From Neonectria sp. B-13 (taxonomy: Eukaryota > Ascomycota > Sordariomycetes > Hypocreales > Nectriaceae), in NCBI GenBank assembly GCA_002682825.1, contig NOKP01000046.1, forward strand, positions 62,001 through 126,000: 64,000 nt of DNA, in the 5' to 3' direction. The notes under the pieces were generated by a model. It saw only the letters and a program-made list of their open reading frames with translations, searched no databases and was not told where the DNA came from. The translations under genes were made by a program, and so were the position numbers. Position 1 is the first letter of the stretch, and every line of letters starts with the position of its first letter. This document shows, piece by piece, positions 23,682 through 35,479 of the stretch.

Positions 23682-26600
23682 TATCTTTTTGCTCTTTGTC
23701 TTTTTGCTCTTTCTCTTTTGTCTTGATTTTGAAGGAATTGTACAACAGAGATGTAGGTAGTTAGACACGCGCCGTTTGTTCTGCTGGAGGAACGTAGCGG
23801 CGTTAAATAATACAACAACAACAATGACAACAATAAAGCAGATGAAGACGAAAACGCTCTAGAAGCCTGGTTTCTTTTTTTAAAACAGCACGACCTTTGG
23901 GAACGTCCTCCTTGTGACTAATGTTAAATTAAATACGGACTAATTACAGTTGACCCATTATTGTGGCTAGAGGTTGAATTTCTGTCTATTATGACGCTCG
24001 TTCGTAGAGTGAAAGACGTTGATAGACACTCAATGGATCGCTTGGAGTTATTGTTGACAGCTTTATATCCACCCTTGCCCATGAGTAGTCAGACAACTAA
24101 TCAAACATCCAGACGGATGAATTCTATATTCAATTTGATTCTATATACATTTTTTAAGGCCGGCAGCATACGCCGACGATGGGAACATGATACTGCCTCA
24201 AATATTCTTACATGTGAATTCCTATCAGATATGCAGTCAAAACTCGGCCCAGCTACAATGGTAAAGTCTAAATCACTTTATGGGGAAGGTCGGCCTATGT
24301 AATCCCTTCAATCCTGGAAATTATAAAACCTCTTCTTCATCCCGGAAGTGTAGATATGTAGTGAGTGACATGCCTCAATGCTTCGGCAACACTGGCTCAA
24401 TGCAGTCCTTGACTACGTCGATTTCGCCATCGTCTTCGTCAAATAACAATTCCCCCAAGAGCACAGCTGTACGGCGCCCCTGAACTTGACTACAACTAGC
24501 CCACAAGAGTGTGGGCTAGGAGGTTTAACAACACATACTAAGCTGATTTCTCGATGGGCACAGTCTGAAGATTGACAGCGGACGGCGCTGCCTCGATGCG
24601 CCGGGCACATGTGATGAGACCTTATGACAGATTGCTTAGGAGAGTGAAAGTCTGCGACCAGAGCTCTCGAAGGCAATTTGCATATCCTTGAGGCGCTTTG
24701 TGGAAGTGATTCAGAACATGGGGATCGGACGGCTCTTTTTTAGCTCTGACAATGCATAATATCTTCCTCACCTTGTGTCATGTAAGCCGCGCACGTCAAT
24801 GATCAAATTAGAGAGCTAGGGTGAGATGTCCATTTGTCTCATCGATAAGCTAGATGTTTGTCCAGGGTTGAAGTGCTCTTACAGAGTCCCTCATCAGTTC
24901 CACACAACCAAAAAGTATTATACTAAATACCCCTGGCATCTCCCTAGTATTGCAAATCCCGGCGAGTCATATAATCCACTCAACAATGTCGCAGAAGATG
25001 TGCTGCTCAAACACTACATCCCTCAAGCACCTGTGAAGACAATACCTAGACATGCCGAATCGCGACCATTTGTGGTTCCGCCGAGCATAAGCACGTACCT
25101 ATCTCGCGACAAGAGTTTCTGGTAGGATTTTGCCATCCAACTTACGAAGAACAACCCCTCTCTTGGGTTCGCCGGGTACTGTCGTGCCTTGGAACTGTAC
25201 GGCAATGAGAACACCATCCTCGGTGCCGCCGAAGCCCATCACTTTCGCCGCTGGGCCCGAAACAACCGTAAGACTCACGCCACCTTCCGCGTCCGCGCCG
25301 AGCACGAAGGCTACAACCCAGGCGAGGGCTTTCGACAGCCATTCAACGATATCTAGTGTGGGTGTCGGCGATAATCAAGATACGGTGAACCACAGCATGA
25401 ACCATTTTCTGAGTATCGCAACACGCATCCCTATTATTGGTGCAGCAACTGCGTTAAGCTTAGGGCTAAGTTCTCTATTGTGTCCAATGAAAAGGAATAT
25501 CTCGGTGTACAGTTGATGCCTGGGAAAGTTGTTCCCTCTGCGAGTCATAAAACGTGCTCAACAACAGGTGCAACCTTCAATCATAACACAGACAGACAAT
25601 GTTGAACCTCAGTCCTACTGCTGTAGCGCTGAAGACTTCACAAGCACTCTTAGTGGTAAAACTGAGACCAAGCTAAACAAAGAACCTGAGAATCACCGTG
25701 CTGTAGGAACGAAAGGCGCCTCGGCGCTCAGCGAGATAATGAATCCCTTGCAAGACACGGAGGAAGAATCGCTCAGGAGGAAGAGATCATCTGAGGGGAA
25801 AGATCCGCTGGCCATAGGTTAACCATCACCGTTGAAGAAAAGGAGAGTGATTGAGGGCAGCACTAGTTCCCAGCTCCGGGTTCATTGCCGGTCTCTCGGT
25901 TGACTCCTCCGGTCCGTTCACTCGGCTCCTACATAATACTCCATGTGATATGTTTCTCTCTTGTTTTCTCTTTCTCTTTCTCTTTCTTGCCCTTTTTCTT
26001 TGTTCCCCTCTTCAAAGATTAACCCATTTACTGAGCCATGCAAAAGCTAATGCTATCGTTAACCGACCCATGTCCCGCGGAGGGCTGAAGAGTCGACCGA
26101 TGATCTCTCCCAAATTCAGTCCGGACTTCAGCTTGGAAACACGTACTGCAGTGACAATCACATCTGGGTGTAACATGATCAGTATTGCTAGGACGACCCG
26201 CGAGGTGAAGACGATATTGATACACACAGTCAAGGAGCCAAGTGGCAAGGAAAAGGGGCATCTCCGCCCAACAAGAATTGGACGACATCATTAGCCCATA
26301 TTACTATGTGGACCTGTTGGTGGGAAACCACGTATTATGCACGTTATGGCCTGACCAAATTCAAGTGCCTTGCTTTTGTATAACGATCAATTAACAGTAT
26401 CTGGGCATATTTATCATCTTTCATCCGGTCGGAAAAGAATCGAGTGAGGCAGACTACGGTCTGCAGACTGTATTGGAAATAAACATCATAGACAACTCTC
26501 CCTAGCTGCCATGTCATGTACTAGAACCCCACAGCACGGCGCGACTGCTAGCTGGTACCCAGGCCTGTTTGTCCCCGCATGGTGTGAGAGGTATTCGGGC

Positions 26601-26723
26601 GGCTGAAGCCCATGGATTGAGGATACTTCACGTTCATGGGTTGTCTCTGAATTGTGACATGATCGGGGTGGTACCTCTCCATGACCATGCTACACTAAGA
26701 CTCCCAGCAGGACGCGTCGGGAT
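23682..26723. other. Degenerate or intergenic stretch with uncoupled frames
   Basis: No intact gene is recognised. Open frames include 23961-24302 (113 codons, plus), 24826-25125 (99 codons, plus), 25529-25822 (97 codons, plus, charged) and 25099-25305 (minus, Gly/Val-rich). Neighbouring frames do not join through convincing introns and no domain is seen. A pyrimidine-rich TTTCTC run lies at about 25960-26000. Confidence 0.35.
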
Positions 26724-27062
26724 ATGGTTGAGGTGACGGGGTATGCTACAGCTGAGACATTTACAGAGGCGGGTAGCATCTTTGAGCTCCATGAGCTTGA
26801 CAATCGATTCACTGGCTCGCCACTCAGCCGCAATTCATCGTTGATCTCTCCTAACTCATATGGCTTGGCCCAGACTGTTTAGACTCTCTGGCGCGTCGTG
26901 GTGCAAGTTTTCTTCTGGCTCCCAGTTGAAGGGTTCATGGTCCTGTTCTACTTTGCGTTCGATTACATCGCCTTTCCCTCGATGGTCGATAATGCATACA
27001 AGTGCGCAATTCTCGACTTTATAAGTATTAGTGGTATGAGCCTACCAGGTAGTGAACGTTAG
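26724..27062 (+). pseudogene. Small membrane-protein relic with one stop
   Basis: From ATG 26724 a frame runs 112 codons to TAG at 27060-27062 with a single internal TAG at 26880-26882 (codon 53), which could come from CAG or TGG. After the stop the translation contains a long hydrophobic stretch (VVVQVFFWLPVEGFMVLFYF, then AFDYIAF), a probable membrane segment. The N-terminal half is polar. The family is not recognised. It is probably the remnant of a fungal membrane protein or one exon of a larger gene. Confidence 0.4.
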
Positions 27063-27364
27063 GCAAACCAGCACGTAAAAGCAGCAATACGATGTAATAT
27101 TATGGGAGCAGATGGTCAGAACATTGATAGGATTGAGATGTGCGGATGCTTCACCTCCTGCTTCCCTTGCATTGCTCAAGCAACAATCAATTCTGAGCAT
27201 AATTCGCATTCAGCACTAGTAGTCTTAACTATCTAAGGCTTACCATCTGGGTAGATGCAAGGCAAAAACGGGTCATGGATTAAGTGAGAGAAGATGCTGC
27301 CTTCATGTAGATACCTGGACCCCAAGCGATGAATGGAACTCGTCCTAAGTGGGAAGATGGCTCA

Positions 27365-27832
27365 TCAAACCCTTGCGGCTTCAGTTTGGCTAAGAGCCAG
27401 GCTTACAGCTGGTGCATAGATCGGGAGTCCGTCCAACAATCGAGGATGCTCCAACGTTGACTTTCCCTGTCTTAGGTCCCTCATGTCAATATACAAGCAA
27501 GAAGAAGAAGATACAAGAGATTGCAAGTCAACTTCATCGACAGTGATGAGTCCAACTTTCAGTTGTCCAGGTAGCTCATCCCAAATGGATGTTCGCCAGT
27601 TTCTCACCTGTTCCCCCGCAAGTTGGATCATGTTCTGAAACTCAGAGTCCAAATCAAAGGCGGGCTGGATATCGTCCAAACAAGTTGCGTCGTGCTGGCT
27701 GCTCGAGCTGCTGCCTTGCTCAACTGAGTTGTGACCTGGAATGTCGACGCCGTAGCCTTTCGACTTCATCGTGCTGACAAATGCTGGAGAGAAAATATCA
27801 TCGGCGCGATGGACAAATAACTTGGGCGACAT
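27365..27832 (-). CDS. Hypothetical protein, 155 aa
   Basis: A single uninterrupted frame from ATG (27832) to the stop at 27365-27367. The translation is soluble and acidic, with a serine cluster (QGSSSSSQHD, about residues 40-50), a Trp-containing segment (RNWRTSIWDELPGQ, about residues 88-101) and no signal peptide or membrane segment. I recognise no family. No intron is needed and codon use looks ordinary, which favours a real or recently lost gene. It stands alone between decayed sequences, and its promoter would be in 27833-28000. Confidence 0.4.
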   Translation of the reverse strand: MSPKLFVHRADDIFSPAFVSTMKSKGYGVDIPGHNSVEQGSSSSSQHDATCLDDIQPAFDLDSEFQNMIQLAGEQVRNWRTSIWDELPGQLKVGLITVDEVDLQSLVSSSSCLYIDMRDLRQGKSTLEHPRLLDGLPIYAPAVSLALSQTEAARV

Positions 27833-28990
27833 GCTGTACCGCCACTGAAGAATTATCGAAGCAGACTACCGCAAGCTGATTCATAGTGGGACTCGTGTGT
27901 TTGGGTCGTGGTTGTTTTGAAGAAGAATGAAAACATGGGCAACGCCGCTCTTGTAGACTGATGTCGCGGTTCATCTACACGGTTGATGCCTTAGGCTTGA
28001 AGAGAGTAACACGACAGAAGAGACTACCGATGAAGAAGATGCCGTAGGTCCATTGCTGATAGACGAGCTGACGGTTCCTGGGAGCCTTCACCTTTTACGC
28101 TGTTGGTTAAGGGTATCGACGTGGATGGTATCTTCACTCTGAGTTGTCATCTATTTCTTACCATTTTGTTGGACTTTGACAACGGATTCTCTCCCGGTCA
28201 TGGTTCGGAAAGTAGGAAAGTGCAGCTTGTAGTCAGATGTGACAATAAAATAGACTACACATGGGATCATGGCGGAACATAACCGAATGGACCGGAAAGT
28301 GTACTACTTGTCCTCTCTGCTGAAGAAGACATTACTAGGAGGATATCGTGGGAAAGGTCGAAGATGTCTGGCAAATTGACATAAGCTGGTAACTTATGCC
28401 TTACTTTGCAGGTAAATTCGATCAACAGAATTGACTCTACACTAGGTGATTTAAAAGTTGATAATATAGGGTCTCTTGACTTTCTATCCTAAAGTCCGGA
28501 CGCACAATCTTTTCTCGTGACACAAGGGAAAGACCAACCCCGAGCCGGTTCAGGATTCTGTTCATGTTTCGCAAAGTAGTGCAGATCGCCATGGATACGA
28601 TAACAAACTTCCCTCCAGCATATGTACACATTAGTTACAAGGATTGAGCTACTTAGGCTCCGCGGGGCGTGGAACTCCGCTCAAGTTGCGGACATGTAGT
28701 GGAGACTAAACTTTGCTCACCGCTTATGTCCACCTCATCCCATTTGTCCGTATGCGAGATGAAACGGCGGGCCGGAGTTCATTACGACCCTATTCTTCAG
28801 TTGGTGTTGGGTCTGTTACGGTGATATTGATCAGGGCAATAGTGTTCAAAGCGATTATGATGATGTTTGCTTGGGCCCGGATCGGCCGGGCCGGTCAAAG
28901 AGAGGTTTTCTAACCCCCCCTCTTCTGACTGAGGCCATGATATCAATCTATCAGAGGTTTCGTAATACAGGGCCATCTTCCAATAGTTGG
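27833..28990. other. Intergenic region; promoter side of the SDR gene
   Basis: No supported gene. Close to the downstream gene, a GC-rich patch at about 28877-28894 contains overlapping CGG/CCG triplets (CGGATCGGCCGGGCCGG), the half-sites used by fungal Zn2Cys6 regulators. This is suggestive only. Confidence 0.4.
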
Positions 28991-28991
28991 G

Positions 28992-28999
28992 TATTTAAA
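28992..28999 (+). promoter_or_regulatory. TATA-like box of the SDR gene
   Basis: TATTTAAA lies 81 bp upstream of the ATG at 29080, a usual distance for a fungal TATA element. Confidence 0.45.
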
Positions 29000-29079
29000 T
29001 GGGCCTCCTCTCAACTTCTTCTACATGAATTGCAAGACTCTACACTGACTGAAATATTCCACCCGATCAACATACGACC

Positions 29080-30274
29080 ATGCCTTCTATCGATAATCCC
29101 GCTGTCCCCAAGGGCGCTATCGTTCTTGTTACTGGAGCTAATGGCTTCTTGGGGTCACATATCGCTGACCAGTTCCTTGAGTACGGCTACAATGTCCGTG
29201 GTACTGTCCGAGATACAGAGAAGAATGCTTGGTTGACCCAGGTCTTTGAAAAGACCCATGGGCCAGGACGCTTCGAACTCTTCAAGGTGGCAGATATGGC
29301 TGCAGAAGGGGCTTTCGATGACGCAGTGAAAGGTAGGTATAAGCTCTAGAGCCTCTTGATATAGACTAATGAGAATGGATAGGCGTCTCTGTCGTTGCTC
29401 ATACAGCTTCTATTATGTCCTTTGATACTGACCCTATCAAAGTCATCCCTGATGCTATCGCTGGTGCCATCAATGCTTTGAAATCTGCCTATAGAGAATC
29501 AAGCGTCAAGCGCTTCATCCTTACCTCATCATCAACTGCGGCTGTATCCTCTCTCGTGGACAAGCCAGGTATTACAGTCACTGAGGACACTTGGAATGAG
29601 AGTGCTATAAAGGAAGCGTGGGTAGAGCCTCCTTATGGCCTATGGCATAATAGAGCTGTATATGAGGCAAGCAAGACCCAGGCTGAACAGGAAGTGTGGA
29701 AGTTTCACAAGGAGAACTGTGAAAAGCGCCTAGACCTTGTTGTTAATACTGGTAAGTCTGAGAGATACTACAATGGTTTATGTCAACTAACCAAGTCTAG
29801 TTCTCCCCAACTATAACTTCGGCAAGGCTCTTGATCCAGTTAACCAAGGGCATCCTGGCAGCAGTGGTACGCTAGTTGATCTATACAAGGGACAAGTCAC
29901 ATGGAAAAATAAGTTCATTGTGCGTCGTAAGTGCTTATCATTGCCTTTTGATACAGAACACGAACTAAACACACTTAGAATACTTTATTGATGTCCAAGA
30001 TACTGGCAGACTTCACGTAGCTGCCGCTGCCCTCCCATATGTAAAAGATCAACGTATCTTCGGATTCGCAGGTCGATTCAACTGGGATCAGATTTTGGAC
30101 ATCTTCCGAAAGAGTGAGCCAGAGAAGAAGTTCGTTGACAACTTTTCTGGCGGAGAAGACCCCAACGAGATTGTGCCTTCTGCTAAGGCAGAGCAATTGC
30201 TCTGTGATTTGGGACGGCCGGGCTGGACAAGCTTAGAGGAGTCTGTGCTGGCAAACATTAAGGATGTAAAGTGA
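29080..30274 (+). CDS. Extended SDR: NAD(P)-dependent aldehyde/ketone reductase, 347 aa, three introns
   Basis: Four exons, 29080-29332, 29383-29751, 29801-29926 and 29979-30274, total 1044 nt including TGA. The introns of 50, 49 and 52 nt have GTAGGT or GTAAGT donors, ACTAAT/AACTAA branch motifs and AG acceptors, and every junction restores the frame. The N-terminus has the Rossmann dinucleotide motif TGANGFLGSH (about residues 19-28), followed by RGTVRD, which usually favours NADP. The catalytic pair is in YEASK (about residue 165). The C-terminal part has the YFIDVQDTGRLHVAA block typical of the dihydroflavonol-reductase-like group, which includes yeast Gre2-type and Sporidiobolus aldehyde reductases. 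These reduce aldehydes or ketones in the cytosol; the substrate cannot be predicted. The gene appears intact among pseudogenes and has a TATA-like box. Confidence 0.93.
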
Positions 30275-30493
30275 CGCGGAAAGAAGGGATTATAACGATC
30301 CCGGATGCCTTAGGCATACAGCTGGTATATGATCCCGAGGGCTGGGCCTTAAGCCCAGCTCTCACACATTCCTCCATGACCACGCCCCGAACTCAGTTGC
30401 AAAGATAATGACACCTAACAACACCAAGAAAGGCCTAGCCCCCAGTGCGGTGATGCCCAGAATGACGTCCAGCAGGGCCAAACTATCGAGAAC

Positions 30494-31041
30494 CTGAATG
30501 GCTTGCACCGGCGTGTGGGTAGCCGTCAGGTCCAGCTGTTTGCCATCGGCGGCTCCATTGGCGCGGCCTTGTTCGTCAGCATCGGCTTGGCGCTCTTCAA
30601 GGGCGGGCCTGCCAGTCTTCTCCGTCAAATACTACAGTGAAATCGAGTTTTGGCTATCAACCGGAAAGGTCGTCCTGGTGGTAATTCTGTTCCGCTTTAC
30701 CTTCGTCACCATGGTCGGCGGCAATCCTCAACACGACGCTACGGCTTTCGGCACTGGAACAACCCAGGTCCCTTTCCGAATGGATTACAACTGGCTCTCT
30801 CGGCAAGTTCGAGGGCTTCTTGGCTTGTCTGTGGTTTACGGCCCTTATGATCGTGGGGCCTGAATACATCTCCATGATTGCTGGAGAAACCAAACGCTCT
30901 CACGTCTACGTCAAAAAGGCATTCAAGACCATATATTAGCGGTTTGCCTTCTTCTTCATCGGCGGCGCTCTATGCGTCGGTACCATCATCCCTTCGAACG
31001 ACCCCACCCTGTCCGGCCTAGTTGCCGGAAACGGCCTTTGA
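30494..31041 (+). pseudogene. Amino-acid permease (APC/YAT family), internally deleted
   Basis: The N-terminal block, from NGLHRRVGSRQVQLFAIGGS through GLALFKGGPASLL, is the first membrane segment of fungal amino-acid permeases and covers about 30497-30620. It is joined directly to the YYSEIEFWLSTGKVVLVVIL block of a middle segment, so about 100-150 residues are missing. After NPQHD (about 30730) one-base shifts are needed to follow YGFRHWNNPGPF and then GKFEGFLACLWFTA with IVGPEYISMIAGET. A TAG at about 30938 replaces Trp. The homology ends with DPTLSGLVAGNGL at about 31041, leaving out the rest of the transporter. It was originally a plasma-membrane amino-acid uptake protein. Next to it lie relics of an amine oxidase-like flavoprotein and an aldehyde dehydrogenase. 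Confidence 0.85.
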
Positions 31042-31555
31042 TCGATGCTTATGAATCAAGCATTGATGAAGACGCCCCCAAGTCGTTCAGGGTAGAAGTA
31101 ATGGAAATGCTGTCCAAGCACAAGGGGGAAAAGACCAACGTGGGGAATGAGAGCTGATAGTGGCTTGGTAATGCGTACAAGAGCAGCCGATGTCTCTACT
31201 GTAGACCCTTATGTTGAGTGTATTCTATTTCTGTAGCTTGAAAATCTAGACCGATGCAATTTCAAACCATGTGCGAGATCCTTCATCTAGTAAAACCGTC
31301 CCGAATGTCATACTAAGCGGCTCCTGGACTGGCGCACTTTCCTAGGCCATAAGGCTGATCAAAGTGCTTTCCTCCCATCCATGTATCTCTGGCTGCTTTT
31401 TGAACATGGGAAGAGATTCAATCACAAAAAGTCAAAGGCGGCGAGGGCACAACAACGACGAGCAGTTTCACGATTTAAGGGTTACAGTACCTCGTTACTT
31501 GAGTAGCTGAGAAACGCTATTTAATCCACATGCAGCTGCTCAAACCCCCCCAAAA
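31042..31555. other. Spacer between permease and flavo-oxidase relics
   Basis: One frame ends at 31157 with a charged Lys/Glu tail of unknown origin. Otherwise no gene is recognised. Confidence 0.4.
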
Positions 31556-32420
31556 TTACATCTTGCTCTTCACAGGTGTCTGATACACATAGTCAGCCAC
31601 CAATTCAGCGGCCTTTCTCACAATTCCAAAACTGCAAGTATAACCACCGGGTTCTTGACTTGACCATAAGCGTGGATAACCTTTTGCTCTCCAATGAGCT
31701 CTTTCTCAACTCTACTACCACTGTCTTCCTTGGAGCGAAAGCAGTAGGTGGTTCCGATGTCGTAGAGGATATTGTAGTCCTCGGGCTTACTCGACAGAAG
31801 GATGGTCGGCAACAATTGACAGCCTCGGGCTAAGATCTGCCATGGATGTCAGCGATTCTGCAAGCCCATGGGGTCGTTTGAGATGAATACCGCTCGTCGA
31901 TCATGGTTGTATACTTTTCGATCATCGCTCCCAAGCGCTTTGATACCACCAATGCAGGCAGTTCCATCCCCACGGCCGAACATATTGAGGTAGTAGCCGT
32001 CTCTTCCGCGATAGATGAACGATCTGTCGAATTCTGACTCGATGATGCTGGACTGCAAGCGGAACGGAGTCAAAGAAGCATCCGCGACATCTTTCAGGAC
32101 CCTGGACCCAGACCCCGTCGCATTGATGAATGCATCGTGGTCGAGGTGCTCCAATTCACTTAGAGAATCGATTTCTTTTTAATTCGGTTGAACATTTCTC
32201 CCCTCACCTCGAGCCTCGCTCTCATCCAAGGCAGAAAGACTGGAGAGGATATTGTAACCGTTTTGTACTCGATGCCAAACAGGCCGCTGCCCGGCAGCCC
32301 CTCCCTCTCGAGAAACCAGAATTCGGGTACCTTGTATTGAAACCATACGTCTTCCTTTGTTCCAAACTCCATGATCTCGGTGATTGGTGATATTCAAAGA
32401 CCCGACCACTCGACGCCAAA
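31556..32420 (-). pseudogene. FAD-dependent oxidoreductase (D-amino-acid oxidase family), frameshifted
   Basis: Read on the minus strand, three frames in order give one DAO-fold protein. About 32372-32160 has TKEDVWFQYKVPEFWFL and VTISSPVFLPWMRARLE. 32154-31849 has INATGSGSRVLKDVAD and GDGTACIGGIKALG. 31815-31618 has LLPTILLSSKPEDYNILYDI and GEQKVIHAYG. A last shift gives AAELVADYVYQTPVKSKM and TAA at 31556-31558. The C-terminal SKM resembles a PTS1 peroxisomal signal, as expected for these H2O2-forming enzymes that deaminate D-amino acids or related amines. The N-terminal GxGxxG FAD loop was not found, so the 5' end is missing or unreadable. At least three frame breaks make it inactive. Confidence 0.85.
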
Positions 32421-32659
32421 TTCCCTGTTTACGAACTGGCCTTAGATACTGTTCTATTGGAGTGTGCAAACTTCGGCCGCGATGGCGTCGTCGATGCCAT
32501 CCTAAGCGCCAAGGGAGAGCAAAAGAAATTTTACGCCGCGACAACAGGAGCAGAGCGAGGAGCCCAACTAAGTAGATGGAATGACTTGATTCTAAACCAT
32601 CAGGATGACTGTATGGTGTTTTCACCTTTTCTGTCCACTTGGTGCCCCGTTTACTGGAG

Positions 32660-33300
32660 CCCAGGCCAACATCTCAGTGTGCCAGAACGCCTTTTGCTAA
32701 TGGGAAGCTAGTGGCCAAGATTTGTTTTCTGGAAAACGGCAAAACTATAGACGAGGCCCGCGGCGAAATCAAGTACGCCGCGTCCTTTATGTCTTGGTTT
32801 GCCGAGGAGGCCACGCAGGGCTACGGCGATGTGATCCCTTCGTCGATCCGGAACGCCACTGTCTTGACCTTCAAAGAGCCCGTCGGAGTCTGTGGGATCA
32901 TCACTCCTTGGAATTTCCTCGCCCCCATGATCGCCAGAAAGGTCGCCCCGGCTCTGGCTGCCGGATGTTCAGTGGTGATCAAGCCCCGAGCGAAACTCCC
33001 TTCACGGCCTTGGCTCTGACCAGGCTGGCGCTTAAGGCTGGAGTTCCCGCTATGGCTATTCATGTTGTACCGACCAAAGATCAGTGTGCTGCTTCTGAGC
33101 TTACCTCTAGTCCGGTAGTCAAGAAGCTTAGCTTCACGGGCTCGACAAAGGTCGGAAAGATGTTGACTGGTCTAGCGGCGAAGACGATGAAGAAAGTCAG
33201 CATGGAACTTGGCGGCAACGCGCCTTTTATCGTCTTTTAAGACGCCGATCTTCACTTGGCTGTGCAAGGAGCCATACGTTCTAAGTATCATGGTAAATTC
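32660..33300 (+). pseudogene. Succinate-semialdehyde dehydrogenase (ALDH family), truncated
   Basis: From about 32700 the frame reads [20 protein letters not shown], then [24 protein letters not shown] and [15 protein letters not shown]. This matches the NAD(P)-binding half of the GABA-shunt succinate-semialdehyde dehydrogenase subfamily. A one-base loss near 32982 shifts to the frame reading [22 protein letters not shown] and SMELGGNAPFIVF, ending at TAA 33238-33240. The next residues (DADLHLAVQGAIRSK) are still in frame. Homology stops at about 33300, just before the catalytic cysteine loop, so the enzyme cannot work. The N-terminal ~80 residues are also missing. It would have oxidised an aldehyde produced from GABA or a similar amine. 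Confidence 0.88.
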
Positions 33301-34112
33301 ACGATCGATGAGCTACGCAGCCCAATCCAAGGAATAAACTATCGCAACTCCTTCTGTACTTTCTGGGTAGATGCGTGTTTTTCTGTTGAACAGAAGGTCT
33401 TTCAAGGGTCCGTGAACCAGACAGATCAAAAGATAGGAAAAAGTCGAGAAAACAAGGTAATTAACTAAGCAAGCTCCGGGGGGAACATCCCTTATTATGT
33501 ACACAATGATGTTCCCTTCCTTTCTATCCTTTTCCATGAATGCGTTGGATGCTTGCTTGCAAGATATCTGCTGCCACGACCGGGACGTGACATTTTCTTC
33601 AGACTACCCTGTAGTAAGATATCTTTAGGGCTCAGCCATTTACTCCCATGGGCCATTGGTGTCGTCGACTTTGCAAAAGCCGTTCTAACTCACAAGGCAC
33701 CTGAAAAACACCCATAATGACCCAGCACATCAGCTCCATAATAAGGAGTCACGGCTAGGTGTTGACCTTATCACCATACATAAACTCAGGCCCTACAGTC
33801 GGGTTCCTACCGACAATTACTTACTAAGCGTTTGCAAGTGTTCAGTTAGGTAACGTATTTTTACTTAATCGGGACCAATGTTAGGACTTACCTTGACAAC
33901 GCTAGCCTAGATATCTTTGAGAAACACTACGGTCAATATGCTCACTATAATGACAGAAACTATCAAACCTTGGAGTTTTGGGATAACTATTACTCCTAGT
34001 ACTGTCTAACACTTCGTCCTCACTGGCGCCACTAACTCCAATAGAATACCTGTGTCTTTCATTTTCAGTGATTTCTTTACTGCTCACGAAAACTTTCTGC
34101 TTAACATAGCAT
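33301..34112. other. No gene recognised
   Basis: Mixed-composition sequence between the dehydrogenase relic and the BTB gene. Short frames only, no domain. Confidence 0.4.
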
Positions 34113-35479
34113 TTACTCTACTGCATAAGTCAGCCGAAGTGACCCAAAACCGAATCCATAAGGAATTATTAGCCTACATTCAGATGGTGATTGTTGGAAC
34201 TCGCGCATACCCAACCCGCCTTGGAAAGATTTGCAACATTCTCTGAACGCGGCAAGAATGTTTTGCTCGAGGATTTCGATATGTTTCCCGCCAAATTTGC
34301 AAGTCCAACGCGGATACTGGAAATTGAGAAGAGCTTCCCCCAAGGCACAGACACTGTATCCAGCGAAGGGAGCCTCAGGCAGTGGTTGAAGACCGTTATC
34401 GAATAGATTTTTGGCAATACACCCAAGCTGCATTGAGAGACACTCGAATGAGGGGCATTCACCTTCGCCGACGTATAGATGATCTGACAAACACTGGAGG
34501 CGTGTAATCAGATCTGAAATGGCACTCTTCCTCGTTTCCTCGAGAGCATCTAGTCAGTTTAGTCAGAATCTGTAGCATCTCATACGCTGCGGTGTGATGG
34601 CTAACCGATGATAATCTTTGGTGTTGCTAGGCCCATGGTCTGTATGGGACCCCGACTCCTCTCGATGATGACCTTGGTCAAGAATCGGAAGATACCATGT
34701 TGGGAGAAAACCCAAGCTACCGTGAGCCTCAATAGGAGATCTCTGCAGTAATAGGAAGATGCTTCCGCCCCCAAGTTGGAGACCCAAATCTCCACCCATG
34801 GCTCAACTGCCTCCCGGCAATCGTAGTAATCAACGAGCACAGCAATTTTGGCCAATATCTCAACAGTTACTGTTCGGGGCACTGACCGAGTCTGATGGTG
34901 GATTATTTTCATCAGTATAATCAGAGCTTCTTGGTCCCAATCTGTCGCCTTGACCGTGTACTTAAAGCTAGGCCCTGGGTGTGTTTCATTCCAGTCTCCG
35001 CACATCATTCGTTCAAAATATTTCGATACAATGCGAAGAGTTTGTGAAGATACTCTGAGTTGGATCTCCTTTTCTTCTTCCTCTACCGGAGTCATAAGCG
35101 ACACGTCGTTAGGGCTGCTGGTATCGTCGGTTGAATCGTTTTTGAAAAACGTGATAGAAGCTTCCTGGCGCTTCGATTCGCCAGATTGATGCTGTGGCAA
35201 TGCGTTGAGCCATTCTTCTCCGGCAGAGGATACTGCAAACGGGGCATCTGGATTCCGCAGAATAAAGAGGGTATCGCCCTTTGTGTCGATTTCATGCATC
35301 TGGGGGTTGGCCATCTCGTTCAAAGCACAAAGTTGGGAGTGCAGCTCAGAAAGAGCCAAATGTATGCTTCGGTTTGGTGACTCGAGATATGGATTGGATC
35401 TCTGAAGACATGAAAACTTGGCACATGACGATGCGTAAGTGGCTTCGATTGTGGTGTGAGTGGCGTTGTGGGACATCAT
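34113..35479 (-). CDS. BTB/POZ domain protein, up to 436 aa, one intron
   Basis: Exon 1 is 35479-34606 and exon 2 is 34549-34113, separated by a 56-nt intron (34605-34550) with a GTTAGC donor, an ACTAAACTGAC branch region and an AG acceptor. The splice keeps the frame and joins IID to ALEETRKSAISDLITRLQ. The BTB domain starts at HEIDTKGDTLFIL (about residue 62) and includes LRVSSQTLRIVSKYFERMM and W-N-E-T near residue 165. A helical region with DYYDCREAVEPWVEIW follows. The C-terminal part has cysteine-containing segments such as CLSMQLGCIAKNLFD. Fungal proteins of this type are common and mostly uncharacterised, with assumed roles in protein-protein contacts. Met56 at 35314 may be the real start, since homologues usually begin shortly before the HEID block. 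Confidence 0.85.

Noticed and set aside
30362..30628. 88-codon minus-strand frame over the permease relic
   Set aside because: The plus strand clearly encodes the permease blocks; the minus frame is its shadow.
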